From the NCBI GenBank assembly GCA_019057795.1, contig JAHLWS010000080.1, forward strand, positions 1-64,000: a stretch of 64,000 nt of DNA, written 5' to 3'. The notes under the pieces are model-generated. The model searched no databases and had not been told where the DNA came from. It saw only the letters and a program-made list of their open reading frames with translations. This document shows, piece by piece, positions 20,385 through 29,734 of the stretch (within the stretch, counting starts at the first letter, position 1; every line of letters begins with the position of its first letter). Source of the DNA: Promethearchaeota archaeon (GTDB taxonomy: Archaea > Asgardarchaeota > Lokiarchaeia > Sigyniarchaeales > SOKP01). The translations under genes were made by a program, and so were the position numbers.

Positions 20385-21204
20385 ATATATAAAACCAAAT
20401 AAAATGAAGAAGGATATAAAATGGTATACTTACGTAGATTCTTTTCTTGACTCTAAATTACACGATTTCATGGATGAGTATAAAATAAACAACCAAGCGA
20501 AAATCATAAGAAATTGCGTGAGCTATTGTATTGATTACTTAAATGCTATCTTTTTGAAGAAAGCACATGACGCTTCTCAAAAGTATGATGAAATCGAACT
20601 TGATAATTTAATCAAGAAAGCAATTAACGGGTACGAAATTGGCAATGGCTTTCACGAAGAATTAAAGCAAAAACTTTCGCCCCTTAAATTATCACTCTTA
20701 ATGCTAAATAATTATATCGAGGATAAAGAGAAACTCTTAGAGGGTATTCAGAACGCAATAAGCGCTTTAGAAGACATAGAACTTTCTGTGAAGCGCCATT
20801 TTGAAGAACCTAAACTAATAAGATTTATAAAAAAGTTTGATATTTTGTATATTGAAGATAACGAATTAGAAAGAAAAACAGTTGACACTTATTTTAAGAG
20901 AAAAGGCGTGGATATTAAATCAGTAGAAACTTCTGAAGAGGGCCTTGACATTTTGAAAGTTTCTACACCTCAAGCTTTTTTATTAGATATAGATTTAAGA
21001 AATAGCAATATAGATGGGGCCAAATTGTGCCAGATGCTAAAATCTAAGGAGTTATATAAATCAATTCCTATAATTTTGATATCCGCTGTTGTTTCAGAAA
21101 AAAAAAGACAAGAGATATTAAAAATTACAGAAGCAGATGATTTAATTATTAAGCCTATTGACAAACTAGCAGATTTAGATGTTCTATTAAAATACCTAAA
21201 ATAA
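20365..21204 (+). CDS. response regulator with C-terminal receiver and N-terminal RHH-like segment
   Basis: Receiver FDILYIEDNELERKTV...AFLLDIDLRN...ILISAVVSE...IIKPID; overlaps the kinase gene by 20 nt. Confidence 0.85.
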   Translation: MMTNCYEYIKPNKMKKDIKWYTYVDSFLDSKLHDFMDEYKINNQAKIIRNCVSYCIDYLNAIFLKKAHDASQKYDEIELDNLIKKAINGYEIGNGFHEELKQKLSPLKLSLLMLNNYIEDKEKLLEGIQNAISALEDIELSVKRHFEEPKLIRFIKKFDILYIEDNELERKTVDTYFKRKGVDIKSVETSEEGLDILKVSTPQAFLLDIDLRNSNIDGAKLCQMLKSKELYKSIPIILISAVVSEKKRQEILKITEADDLIIKPIDKLADLDVLLKYLK

Positions 21205-21470
21205 ATCCATATAATTTTTTTTTTTATCTTTTATTTCAAATTATTTCTATTTATTTTCTTTGTTAAATGACCAAAAATATGCTACTATAATACAAAACAA
21301 TAGAATACAATTCTATCCTTCTGGATTTAGAAATAACAGGCCATGAATGGAGATCAACAATCATTCAGCTATAAATCCAACAAAAGAAAAGCGTTTTCAT
21401 TTTAACTACTTTTCTTCGTATTTTCATTCGCCCTCTATTTTTCTCTCAAATTTCATTATCAATTATAACT

Positions 21471-21518
21471 ATTGATAATGATCAAATTTCTAGTGTTGAA
21501 TATAGAATATAAAGATTA
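21471..21518. repeat. intergenic repeat copy B (near-match at 16143-16190)
   Basis: ttgataatgatcaaatttctagtgttgaatatagaatataaagatta. Confidence 0.75.
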
Positions 21519-21818
21519 TTTCGAATATTGCTAGTAAAAGTTGAAAAAATAGTAGTAAATCTTATATTTTAGTGGTAAAAATTACGAATTACTGGTAAAA
21601 TTAAAAGAGCTAATTAATTTAACTCTAATCGATACATTAGAATTACTGGTTAGTTCTTAGCACAACTAACAACATATTATCCTAACTTCCTTTTATTTTA
21701 TAAAGGTGTTAATATTTGTAGAAAAAAAGTAAATATATATAAAGAATTTTAACAATTTAGTATATTGCCTATAAGTGTTTTTCCAATTAAGAGAAAAATT
21801 AATATTTTTAAAGGGTAG

Positions 21819-23405
21819 ATGTTTTTGACTTCCTTAAATATTAAATTAGATAATTTTGAAGAAGAATTTATAAATAGTGTTGATTCAATATTCGATGCTT
21901 ATTTGTTACTCTCAAATGAGAATATAGTATTGAATTACAGGATTAAAGACAAACTTCTTAATTTATATTTCGGCAGGGAAAGTCTTCAAGAAAAAGATCT
22001 CATCAAGTCTTTTGGAGTTCAAATTCAACAAGAGAGTAAGAAAGAATTAATTCGAAAAATTTTAGAAAAAAAACCTCAAATATTTGAATTTAGTATAAAG
22101 GTAAATGATCAAATTGGTTATTACAATGTATTTATTTTTATTTTAGCTGATGACCAAATGCTCATTAATTTTAGGAATATCGACAAACAAAAGAAAATTG
22201 AATTTGAGCTAGCTGAAGAGAGAAACATATTAAAAAATATAATCGAATTAAATCCTTATGCTATCGAAATAAAAGATTTTGAGGGACATCATGTTAGTTC
22301 TAATAAAGCTTTCATTGATATGTTTAAATCAGTTCCTCCCCCAGAGTATTCTATCTTTGAGGATCCGCATATGAAAAAGATAGGAGTTCTTGATAAAATT
22401 TTAACCTTGAAGGAAGGAAAGGTTTTAAGGATGGGGGAACATTGGTACGATCCTCGCGATTCCGCAATAGAAAGTAATTTAAATTTAGATGAGATTCCGA
22501 GTTCTTTAATATGTCATAAAGCTGTGTCTTTTCCAATATTTGACAGAGAAGGAAATATTAAGAATTATGTATTTATGCATGAAGATATTACCGAGCGCAA
22601 GCAAGCTGAAATTGAGTTAGAGGGTTTAAGGAAAGATCTAGAAATTAGAATAAAAGAAAGAACGATCAAACTGGAAAGTTCAGAAAAAAAATATCGGAAG
22701 GCTTATAGTAGAGCAGATTGTTATAAGGGACTGTTTACACATGATATCTCTAACATGTTTCACACGATTGGAAACTCCATCGAATTATGTGACACGTTAT
22801 TAAAAGAGGGTATTAAAAACAACGATATGCTTGAATATTTTGTAGTGATTGAGCAACAGATTAAACGAGGAAAGAAATTAATAAATAATATCAGAAACCT
22901 TTCAGAAATTGAAGAATCTGAAATGCCTTTAGAACCTACAGAGATTTCTGAGAAATTGAGAAGTGCTATTCAATTTACAAGAGTAAATTTCCAAAAACGT
23001 GAAATTATTGTTAATATCGAATCTGAAACTAATAATACGATTTACGTATTTGCTAACGACCTATTACTTGATGTATTTGAAAATATTCTTATTAACTCTG
23101 TACTTTATAATAAAAATGATACTGTAGAGATTGAAATTAATATCTCAAGAGTGATGGATAATGGGAAGTCGCAAATCAAACTAGAATTTAAAGATAATGG
23201 TATTGGCATCAATGATACTAAAAAGAAACTTATATTTACAAAAAATGTTAAGAAATCGATAGGCTCTAAAGGTATGGGGCTTGGACTTTCTCTTGTTGCA
23301 AAACTTTTAGATTTATGCGAAGGTAAAATCTGGGTTGAAGATAGAATTAAAGGTGATTATACTCAAGGAAGTAATTTCATAATTCAAATTCCTGAAGCAC
23401 TATAA
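21819..23405 (+). CDS. PAS-domain histidine kinase
   Basis: PAS segment NIIELNPYAIEIKDFEGHHVSSNKAF...HEDITERKQAE; H box GLFTHDISNMF; HATPase GSKGMGLGLSLVAKLLDL. Confidence 0.9.
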   Translation: MFLTSLNIKLDNFEEEFINSVDSIFDAYLLLSNENIVLNYRIKDKLLNLYFGRESLQEKDLIKSFGVQIQQESKKELIRKILEKKPQIFEFSIKVNDQIGYYNVFIFILADDQMLINFRNIDKQKKIEFELAEERNILKNIIELNPYAIEIKDFEGHHVSSNKAFIDMFKSVPPPEYSIFEDPHMKKIGVLDKILTLKEGKVLRMGEHWYDPRDSAIESNLNLDEIPSSLICHKAVSFPIFDREGNIKNYVFMHEDITERKQAEIELEGLRKDLEIRIKERTIKLESSEKKYRKAYSRADCYKGLFTHDISNMFHTIGNSIELCDTLLKEGIKNNDMLEYFVVIEQQIKRGKKLINNIRNLSEIEESEMPLEPTEISEKLRSAIQFTRVNFQKREIIVNIESETNNTIYVFANDLLLDVFENILINSVLYNKNDTVEIEINISRVMDNGKSQIKLEFKDNGIGINDTKKKLIFTKNVKKSIGSKGMGLGLSLVAKLLDLCEGKIWVEDRIKGDYTQGSNFIIQIPEAL

Positions 23406-23560
23406 TAAAAAAATTATTATTAAGAGTAATTAAATGTAATCTTAGATGGTGTGTATCAATTAATAATATCAATCAAAATAATAAAACTGAAAAAGAAAAA
23501 AAGGAAATAAAATGGTATACTTATGTAGATTCAACACTCGACAGTAAACTAAAACAATTC

Positions 23561-24289
23561 ATGGAACAATATAATATTACAAATCAAGCAAAAATTATAA
23601 GAAATTCCGTTAATTCCTATCTCGATAATGTATATCAAATATTACAAAAAGATATTGAAAGAAAAGAATATGATCAAAAATTAATTAATGATTTTATTAG
23701 AGAAGCTATTGATGCTTTTGAATTACACACGACTTTTCATGAAGAGTTAAAACAAAAAATTTCACCTCTTAAAGTATCCATTCTAATGTTAAGTAATTTT
23801 CTAAATGAACCAAATAAGTTAATTGAAAGTATTGAAAATTTAAAAAACGCCTTGCTCGAATTAGAAAGTTCAATAAAAAGGCATTTTGAAGAACCTAAAC
23901 CAATAAGACATATAAAAAAATTTGATATTTTATATATTGAAGATAATGAATTAGAACGAAAAAACATTGACACTTATTTTAAGAGAAAAGATGTTGATAT
24001 TAAATCTGTAGAAACTTCTGAAGAGGCCCTTCACATTTTGAAAGGTTCTACTCCTCAAGCCATTTTATTAGATATAGATTTAAAAACTAGCAATATTGAT
24101 GGAGTCAAATTGTGCCAGATGCTAAAAGCTAAGATGCTATATAAAGCGATTCCGATAATTTTGATATCTGCTGTTGTTTCAGAAAAGGAAAAAAAAGAGA
24201 TATTAACAATTACAGAAGCAGATGATATAATTATTAAGCCTATTGACAAACTAGCAGATTTAGATGTTCTATTAAAATACCTAAAATAA
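23561..24289 (+). CDS. response regulator paralogue of 20365-21204 (conserved N-terminus extends upstream to at least ~23480)
   Basis: Receiver nearly identical to RR1; upstream in-frame KEIKWYTYVDSTLDSKLKQF matches RR1 KDIKWYTYVDSFLDSKLHDF. Confidence 0.85.
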   Translation: MEQYNITNQAKIIRNSVNSYLDNVYQILQKDIERKEYDQKLINDFIREAIDAFELHTTFHEELKQKISPLKVSILMLSNFLNEPNKLIESIENLKNALLELESSIKRHFEEPKPIRHIKKFDILYIEDNELERKNIDTYFKRKDVDIKSVETSEEALHILKGSTPQAILLDIDLKTSNIDGVKLCQMLKAKMLYKAIPIILISAVVSEKEKKEILTITEADDIIIKPIDKLADLDVLLKYLK

Positions 24290-24398
24290 ATCCTTATTAA
24301 AATATTTTTTTTTTAACTAAATTTTTTAACAATTTTATAAAGATATCAATATTAAATTCTTATAGAAGTTAGTAACGAAATTAATTTATTCTTTTTAA

Positions 24399-25799
24399 GT
24401 GAAAAAAATGGAACTTCAAGAAATCTTAAAACAAATCCCAAACTATAAAGAATTCATGACAATTGCTGAAATGGATGGTTCCAGTAAAAAGTTAGCACAA
24501 TCCTTTGACCATGTAGACTTGAAAGAAATTGGCAAATCACGAGGTGGACGAACAATATATTGTTTAAAAATTGGAGAAGGTAAAAAAAACGCGCTTCTCT
24601 TTGCATTCCCGCATCCCAATGAACCAATAGGGAGCATGAGTTTAGAATTTTTATCACATTTTTTAGCAAAAAATCCTGAATTTACGAAAAAAACCGGTTA
24701 TACATGGCATTTAATTAAAGCAATTGATATCGATGGAGCGATTCTTAACGAAGGATGGTTTAAAGGAGATTTTAATCCCTTAAAATACGCAAAGAATTAT
24801 TATAGACCCGCGCCCTTTGAACAAGTTGAATGGTCATTTCCAATCAATTATAAAAAACTCAAATTCGAAACTCCGCCACCAGAGACTCAAGCTTTAATGC
24901 ATTTAATACAAAAATTAAAACCTAAGTTTATGTATAGTCTTCATAATTCGGGTTTTGGGGGTGTATATTTCTATGTATCTCGGAGTATTGGAAATTTATT
25001 TGATAACCTCGTTAACTTTGTTAAGAGAGAACATCTACCATTGCATTTAGGAGAACCTGAAACACCTTACATCAAAAAATTACACGATGGAATTTTCCAA
25101 ATGTTTGGAATTCAAAAGCAGTATGATTATGTTGAAGCTAAAGGTATAGAGAATCCTCAAGAATTTATAACATGTGGTACTTCCTCATATGATTATCTTA
25201 AAAGTATAGCTAGTGAAGAAAATTTTACTCTAGTTTGTGAGATGCCCTATTTCTACCACAATTCCATAGGAGACACTACTTTAACTGAATTTGAAAGAAG
25301 AGATCTCCGTATGCAATCTTTGGAATACATGAAAAATATCTCTATACATGCTAAGAAAATTTTTAGGCACATAAAGAAATTTTGTGATAAATCTTCACGG
25401 ATATACACTGCTGTGGAGGGTTATATTAGGATAACGCGTCCTTCGCTTGAATTGGAGATTAATGTTACAAAAACTTCCTCAATGTACGAGGGGAAAGCAA
25501 CTGTTTCTCAAGCATTTGATTTAAATGTTTCAAGTAGATATTATTATTTACTAATTATATCAATGATAGTAAGATTATGTGAAGAAGCTATTTCAATTCA
25601 CCCGGAAAATGAAATTGAGATTACAAAAATTAAAAACGACTTAGAGAAATGGATTGAACAAAAAATCAAGGAATTATTAAGCGATACCAAATTTGAAGTT
25701 ATTCCCATTCAAAAATTAGTTCGTGTTCAAATCGGAAGTGCATTTATCACTTTAGAAAACTTATCAAAAAAAAATAACGCTATAAAATTGATTTTGTAA
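24399..25799 (+). CDS. M14-family zinc carboxypeptidase
   Basis: FAFPHPNEPIGSMSLEFL (HxxE), YSLHNSGFGGVYFY, ...LVCEMPYFY. Confidence 0.8.
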   Translation: MKKMELQEILKQIPNYKEFMTIAEMDGSSKKLAQSFDHVDLKEIGKSRGGRTIYCLKIGEGKKNALLFAFPHPNEPIGSMSLEFLSHFLAKNPEFTKKTGYTWHLIKAIDIDGAILNEGWFKGDFNPLKYAKNYYRPAPFEQVEWSFPINYKKLKFETPPPETQALMHLIQKLKPKFMYSLHNSGFGGVYFYVSRSIGNLFDNLVNFVKREHLPLHLGEPETPYIKKLHDGIFQMFGIQKQYDYVEAKGIENPQEFITCGTSSYDYLKSIASEENFTLVCEMPYFYHNSIGDTTLTEFERRDLRMQSLEYMKNISIHAKKIFRHIKKFCDKSSRIYTAVEGYIRITRPSLELEINVTKTSSMYEGKATVSQAFDLNVSSRYYYLLIISMIVRLCEEAISIHPENEIEITKIKNDLEKWIEQKIKELLSDTKFEVIPIQKLVRVQIGSAFITLENLSKKNNAIKLIL

Positions 25800-25858
25800 C
25801 GCTGCATCCCGAATCGATAAAAATGAAGCCAAATTGAAATAAGATATTAAAAAACTTT

Positions 25859-26065
25859 TTAGAATTTTAATTCTGAATTATTAGCATTTTCTCCTTTAAC
25901 GTCTTCAATTTCTTTTTTTGAATAATTCTCTAAGAGATTGATAATATTAATTGTTTTATAAACCTGAATTTTCTCTTGTTTATTAAGATGTTTATCATTA
26001 GACCATATTCCATCGTTTTCTATTGCTAAAGCTAAAGCTATGAATTGAGTATCTTTTTCATCAAT
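25859..26065 (-). pseudogene. C-terminal fragment of a PIN-domain toxin
   Basis: Reverse-strand frame NIDEKDTQFIALALAIENDGIWSNDKHLNKQEKIQVYKTINIINLLENYSKKEIED...*; no N-terminal half. Confidence 0.65.
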
Positions 26066-26101
26066 ATTTAATAAATAAATTAAAACCTAAGTTTATGTAT
26101 A
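26066..26101 (+). pseudogene. M14 carboxypeptidase gene fragment
   Basis: 34/36 nt identical to 24901-24936. Confidence 0.75.
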
Positions 26102-26167
26102 AAAAAATAAAAATAAAATAAAAATTGGGAATTTTTATTTATAGACATTAGTCTATGCTCTAACCTC

Positions 26168-26551
26168 TTATTTTTTTATTAATTTAGATAAAAAATCTTG
26201 GTTTAATACAATTTTTCTATTTGTACAGTCAATTTTATCTTTTTTAAGTAAATTAAGGAATTTTTCAAATAGGGGAATAGTAAATTCATCCCGATTTGGA
26301 TTTACATCTAAAATAATGATTCCCTGACTTACTGAAAAGTCATCTTCTAAAAAATCTTTATCAAAGGTTACTAACGTATAATTCTGAGAGTTAATTAGTG
26401 TAATAAGATCTCCATTCTTAATACCAAATAATTTTCGATTTCTAACCGAATCGACTTGAAAACCACATCTTTTTATAGTATTTTGTAATTTTTTTGTAAT
26501 ATTTTCGTCACAATAAAATTTATACTTCATGAGAGATTTCCGTTTTTCCAT
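26168..26551 (-). CDS. DUF5615 PIN-like toxin
   Basis: KFYCDENITKKLQNTIKRCGFQVDSVRNRKLFGIKNGDLITLINSQNYTLVTFDKDF; overlaps a DUF433 gene. Confidence 0.85.
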   Translation of the reverse strand: MEKRKSLMKYKFYCDENITKKLQNTIKRCGFQVDSVRNRKLFGIKNGDLITLINSQNYTLVTFDKDFLEDDFSVSQGIIILDVNPNRDEFTIPLFEKFLNLLKKDKIDCTNRKIVLNQDFLSKLIKK

Positions 26552-26789
26552 TATATGTATCTACTATATGACCAGCATAAATTAAACATGCAATTATCTG
26601 TTCTCGAGATATATGATCATATTCTTGTTGAATTTGTTCAATAATCCAACCAGAAGAAACCAATTCCAAAATAAAACTTACCTTAATTCGGGTTCCCTTA
26701 ATATGTGGTTTCCCAAAACATATGTCTGGATCGATAGAAATTAGTTCATTTACATTCATGATGTGGTAAATCCTCCCATATAAAATCAT
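26520..26789 (-). CDS. DUF433 antitoxin
   Basis: LISIDPDICFGKPHIKGTRIKVSFILELVSSGWIIEQIQQEYDHISREQI. Confidence 0.9.
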   Translation of the reverse strand: MILYGRIYHIMNVNELISIDPDICFGKPHIKGTRIKVSFILELVSSGWIIEQIQQEYDHISREQIIACLIYAGHIVDTYNGKTEISHEV

Positions 26790-27002
26790 CTAATCCTTTC
26801 TTATTAATATTACTTATAATCAGTCGCTATTATAAAAATAGTTGTTTAGGCTTAAATAAGTATTTATTTCAAAACTATTCCTATAATGCTCATAGGTTAA
26901 ATGTTCAATACTCGAAATAGAAAGCAATCTTAAGTCATATGACGAAGTATATTTTATAACGTTCTATTAAAATATCTAAATTAGAATAGATAGAAAGCAT
27001 GT

Positions 27003-27392
27003 TTAAATGTTTATAATCTTTAATTGTGAAACTCGTTGATAATGATTGACATTATCTGTTGCTAACTCAGCACCATGTTCCAATGTAACTGCTGCAATAT
27101 AGATATCATTTAACTCAATCAATTGTCCTTTTTTTTGTAAATCTGAATATATAGTAGCTGCGATATATGAACTTTTAATTGAAAGAGGAAGAACAGGAAA
27201 TTGTTGTATTAAACTTTTTACTGCTTTCATATTATGATCATATTTTTTGGAGATTTCTGCTCCTAAAAATAGTTCAAATGCAGTAATTGTGGTGAAAGCT
27301 ATTGATTTGTCCTTTAAAAAATCTTTCCATTGCTCTCCGCGATTCTTCCTTCGTAAAATATTAACAAGAATATCTGTATCAAGAATAATCAA
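27003..27392 (-). CDS. VapC-type PIN toxin
   Basis: MIILDTDILVNILRRKNRG...AFELFLGAE...LNDIYIAAVTLEHGAELATDNVNHY. Confidence 0.92.
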   Translation of the reverse strand: MIILDTDILVNILRRKNRGEQWKDFLKDKSIAFTTITAFELFLGAEISKKYDHNMKAVKSLIQQFPVLPLSIKSSYIAATIYSDLQKKGQLIELNDIYIAAVTLEHGAELATDNVNHYQRVSQLKIINI

Positions 27393-27625
27393 TCAAATTT
27401 CCTCTTTTTTCCATTAAATGGGATTAAATTACGCTTAATTTTTTCCTGAATTTCCTTATATTCCTGATCATTTATATCCCATAAACCAAAAAAAGCTTCT
27501 AATTTTTGACCATTTATCTGCATTGCTAATCTTCTTAATAATTCTGAAAAACTTTCATCTTGCTTTTTTAATAATTTTAAAAGCTGATAAACGTCTTCTG
27601 TTATTGTAATAGTTTTTGAAGCCAT
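27389..27625 (-). CDS. VapB-type antitoxin
   Basis: ASKTITITEDVYQLLKLLKKQDESFSELLRRL; overlaps vapC by 4 nt. Confidence 0.9.
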   Translation of the reverse strand: MASKTITITEDVYQLLKLLKKQDESFSELLRRLAMQINGQKLEAFFGLWDINDQEYKEIQEKIKRNLIPFNGKKRKFD

Positions 27626-27739
27626 AATATATGTATGTTTAACTATATATTTAAATATATGATGAATGGATTAACACAATAAAAACATTTATATGGGGGT
27701 TCGATTCCTTCAATTTCGAATTTTTGTTAGAATAAGACC

Positions 27740-27840
27740 ATACATGAAAAATATCTCTATACATGCTAAGAAAATTTATAGGCACATAAAGAAATCCAAA
27801 TCGGAAGTGCATTTATCACTTTAGAAAACTTATCAAAAAG
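27740..27840 (+). pseudogene. internally deleted 3' remnant of the M14 carboxypeptidase gene
   Basis: 27740-27795 matches 25325-25380 (1 mismatch); 27797-27839 matches 25728-25770. Confidence 0.9.
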
Positions 27841-27882
27841 AAATAGAACAAAAATTAGCATTTAGCACTCTTGAAAAGAATG

Positions 27883-28236
27883 CTATGTATACAATCCTTC
27901 GGGAGGAGGTTTATTGTATGGAGTTCTATAGTAGTTCGCATATATTTGTCTTAACATTTCTCTAAATCGAGTAGTATTATATTTCCAAAGCAAATCGCTT
28001 AAATCAATGTTTTTTGGATTGTAACCCGCTTGGTCATAAACTTTCCTTCTTTGGGGATCGCTTAATGTATCGTAGGCTTCGTGTAGTTTAATAAATCTCT
28101 CCTTAGCTCTGGGATCGGTTCTATTAAGGTCGGGATGGTATCTTTTTGCTAGTCTCCGATAAGCCAGTTTAATTTCTTCTTCGGAAGCGTCTTCTTCGAC
28201 TTCGAGAATTTTATAATAATCCTTATTCTTTTCCAT
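27883..28236 (-). CDS. J-domain (DnaJ-like) protein
   Basis: [36 protein letters not shown] motif. Confidence 0.95.
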   Translation of the reverse strand: MEKNKDYYKILEVEEDASEEEIKLAYRRLAKRYHPDLNRTDPRAKERFIKLHEAYDTLSDPQRRKVYDQAGYNPKNIDLSDLLWKYNTTRFREMLRQIYANYYRTPYNKPPPEGLYT

Positions 28237-28438
28237 TTTGAATATTTTTCTTTTTATTTTGTATAAGAAGAAAATGAGGAAATATAAACTTAAGTTCGAG
28301 TTAATATCGAATATTTCTTCCTATATTTTTAAATCTAAAGGTATTTTCGCACATTTCTTTTTAAAAAATTAGTTGGGAAGGTTTAATCCATATTTTTCTA
28401 AAGCGATTATTGCTATAATTTCGTACATCTCATCGCCA

Positions 28439-29296
28439 TTAACATAGTTCAGATTGATTTTTTAGAAAACTCTCGACTCTATCTAACCAATCGTTAGTTA
28501 AAGAATTAAACAATTCTTCTTGCTCAATTTGAAGTATATGTCCTGCGCGATCTAATATAGCAAATGTAGCTCTTGGATAATTTTCTATAATATTCCATGC
28601 ATCTCGATACCCTACGGCAGAATCTTGTCTCCCTAACAGAAATAAAGTTGGCTTAGTAAATTTATCATTCAATAGATTCACATTAAAAGAAAATGCATGA
28701 TTTTCTCTCACTTTTTCTAAGAATGCCATATCGGCGATTGTCAAACCTGATAATCCTTCCTCTTTTCCTCTTTCCAAAACTTTTTTGTTAATAATTGTTG
28801 CTACATCTTCAAATATTTCCTTTTCAAAAGGACTTAGTTTGGAAATTAAATTTTCATCCTTTACTAAGATAACAGGTTCAGGTAAATCTCTTTGCTCTTC
28901 ATAAGGTAATATAGCAGGTACTAGAAATAAAACACCATCAATTAAATTCTGTTTTTTCTTGATCAATCCTCTTACTAAATAACAACCATATGATTCACTA
29001 ACAATAATAAAACTCTCATTGGGAATAATCATTTCCACAAATTCTATGATAATTTCAAGATAATCATCTGTACCTTTAATCCAATCCTCCCCCTTAGTTT
29101 TTCCCATTCCTGGTAGATCAAAATATATCCTTTTATAGTTTGGCCGAGTTTCGAAAAGAGGTTCCATACACCCTTTCATAAGGCGATGATCGACAGGCCA
29201 TCCATGGACCATTAAAACGGGATACCCATCACCATAAATCTCATAGTATAGTGTAATTTTTTCAAGCTTACATTCCATCGCAATCATTAAATCCAA
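28439..29296 (-). CDS. alpha/beta hydrolase
   Basis: PVLMVHGWPVDHRLM, IIVSESYGCYLVRGLI, RAGHILQIEQ. Confidence 0.88.
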   Translation of the reverse strand: MDLMIAMECKLEKITLYYEIYGDGYPVLMVHGWPVDHRLMKGCMEPLFETRPNYKRIYFDLPGMGKTKGEDWIKGTDDYLEIIIEFVEMIIPNESFIIVSESYGCYLVRGLIKKKQNLIDGVLFLVPAILPYEEQRDLPEPVILVKDENLISKLSPFEKEIFEDVATIINKKVLERGKEEGLSGLTIADMAFLEKVRENHAFSFNVNLLNDKFTKPTLFLLGRQDSAVGYRDAWNIIENYPRATFAILDRAGHILQIEQEELFNSLTNDWLDRVESFLKNQSELC

Positions 29297-29362
29297 TTAA
29301 AAAAATTTTAAATTTTAAACCCTTATATTAAATATTAACAATTATATAATATATTTTTATAC

Positions 29363-29662
29363 TTGAGGTATATTAGTATGTCGGTTGTGAAAATACAAAA
29401 TAAGAAAGTATTGGAACAGTTACAAGCTAGACTAACACTTAGACTAGGGAGAAAAACTACTCAGATAGAAATACTTGATTATTGTTTAATATTAGCGAAT
29501 GAAAATTTTGAAAAATTGGTGGAATTAGTGAGTAACAAGCCAGTTTTAAGTCTTGAAAAATCTGGGCAAATTATCGAAGCGAGAAATAAACTCAAAAATG
29601 TAATCTATGATGAAGAAGCTACATTTACCTGTAAAGATGATAAAGATATTTATACTGAATAA
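29363..29662 (+). CDS. orphan antitoxin-like small protein (start probably 29378)
   Basis: KIQNKKVLEQLQARLTLRLGRKTTQIEILDYCLILANENFEKL, RHH-like; no toxin downstream. Confidence 0.5.
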   Translation: MRYISMSVVKIQNKKVLEQLQARLTLRLGRKTTQIEILDYCLILANENFEKLVELVSNKPVLSLEKSGQIIEARNKLKNVIYDEEATFTCKDDKDIYTE

Positions 29663-29734
29663 TTCGCTGGCTGATATGCATTTTCTCATAGTCAGATGAC
29701 GAAATATATTAAAATAAAATTAATTAATTAAAAC

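Noticed and set aside
27696-27712. tRNA T-arm-like string gggggttcgattccttc
   Set aside because: Can form a 5-bp/7-nt arm, but no matching acceptor stem, D arm or anticodon arm within ~70 nt; at most a decayed fragment.
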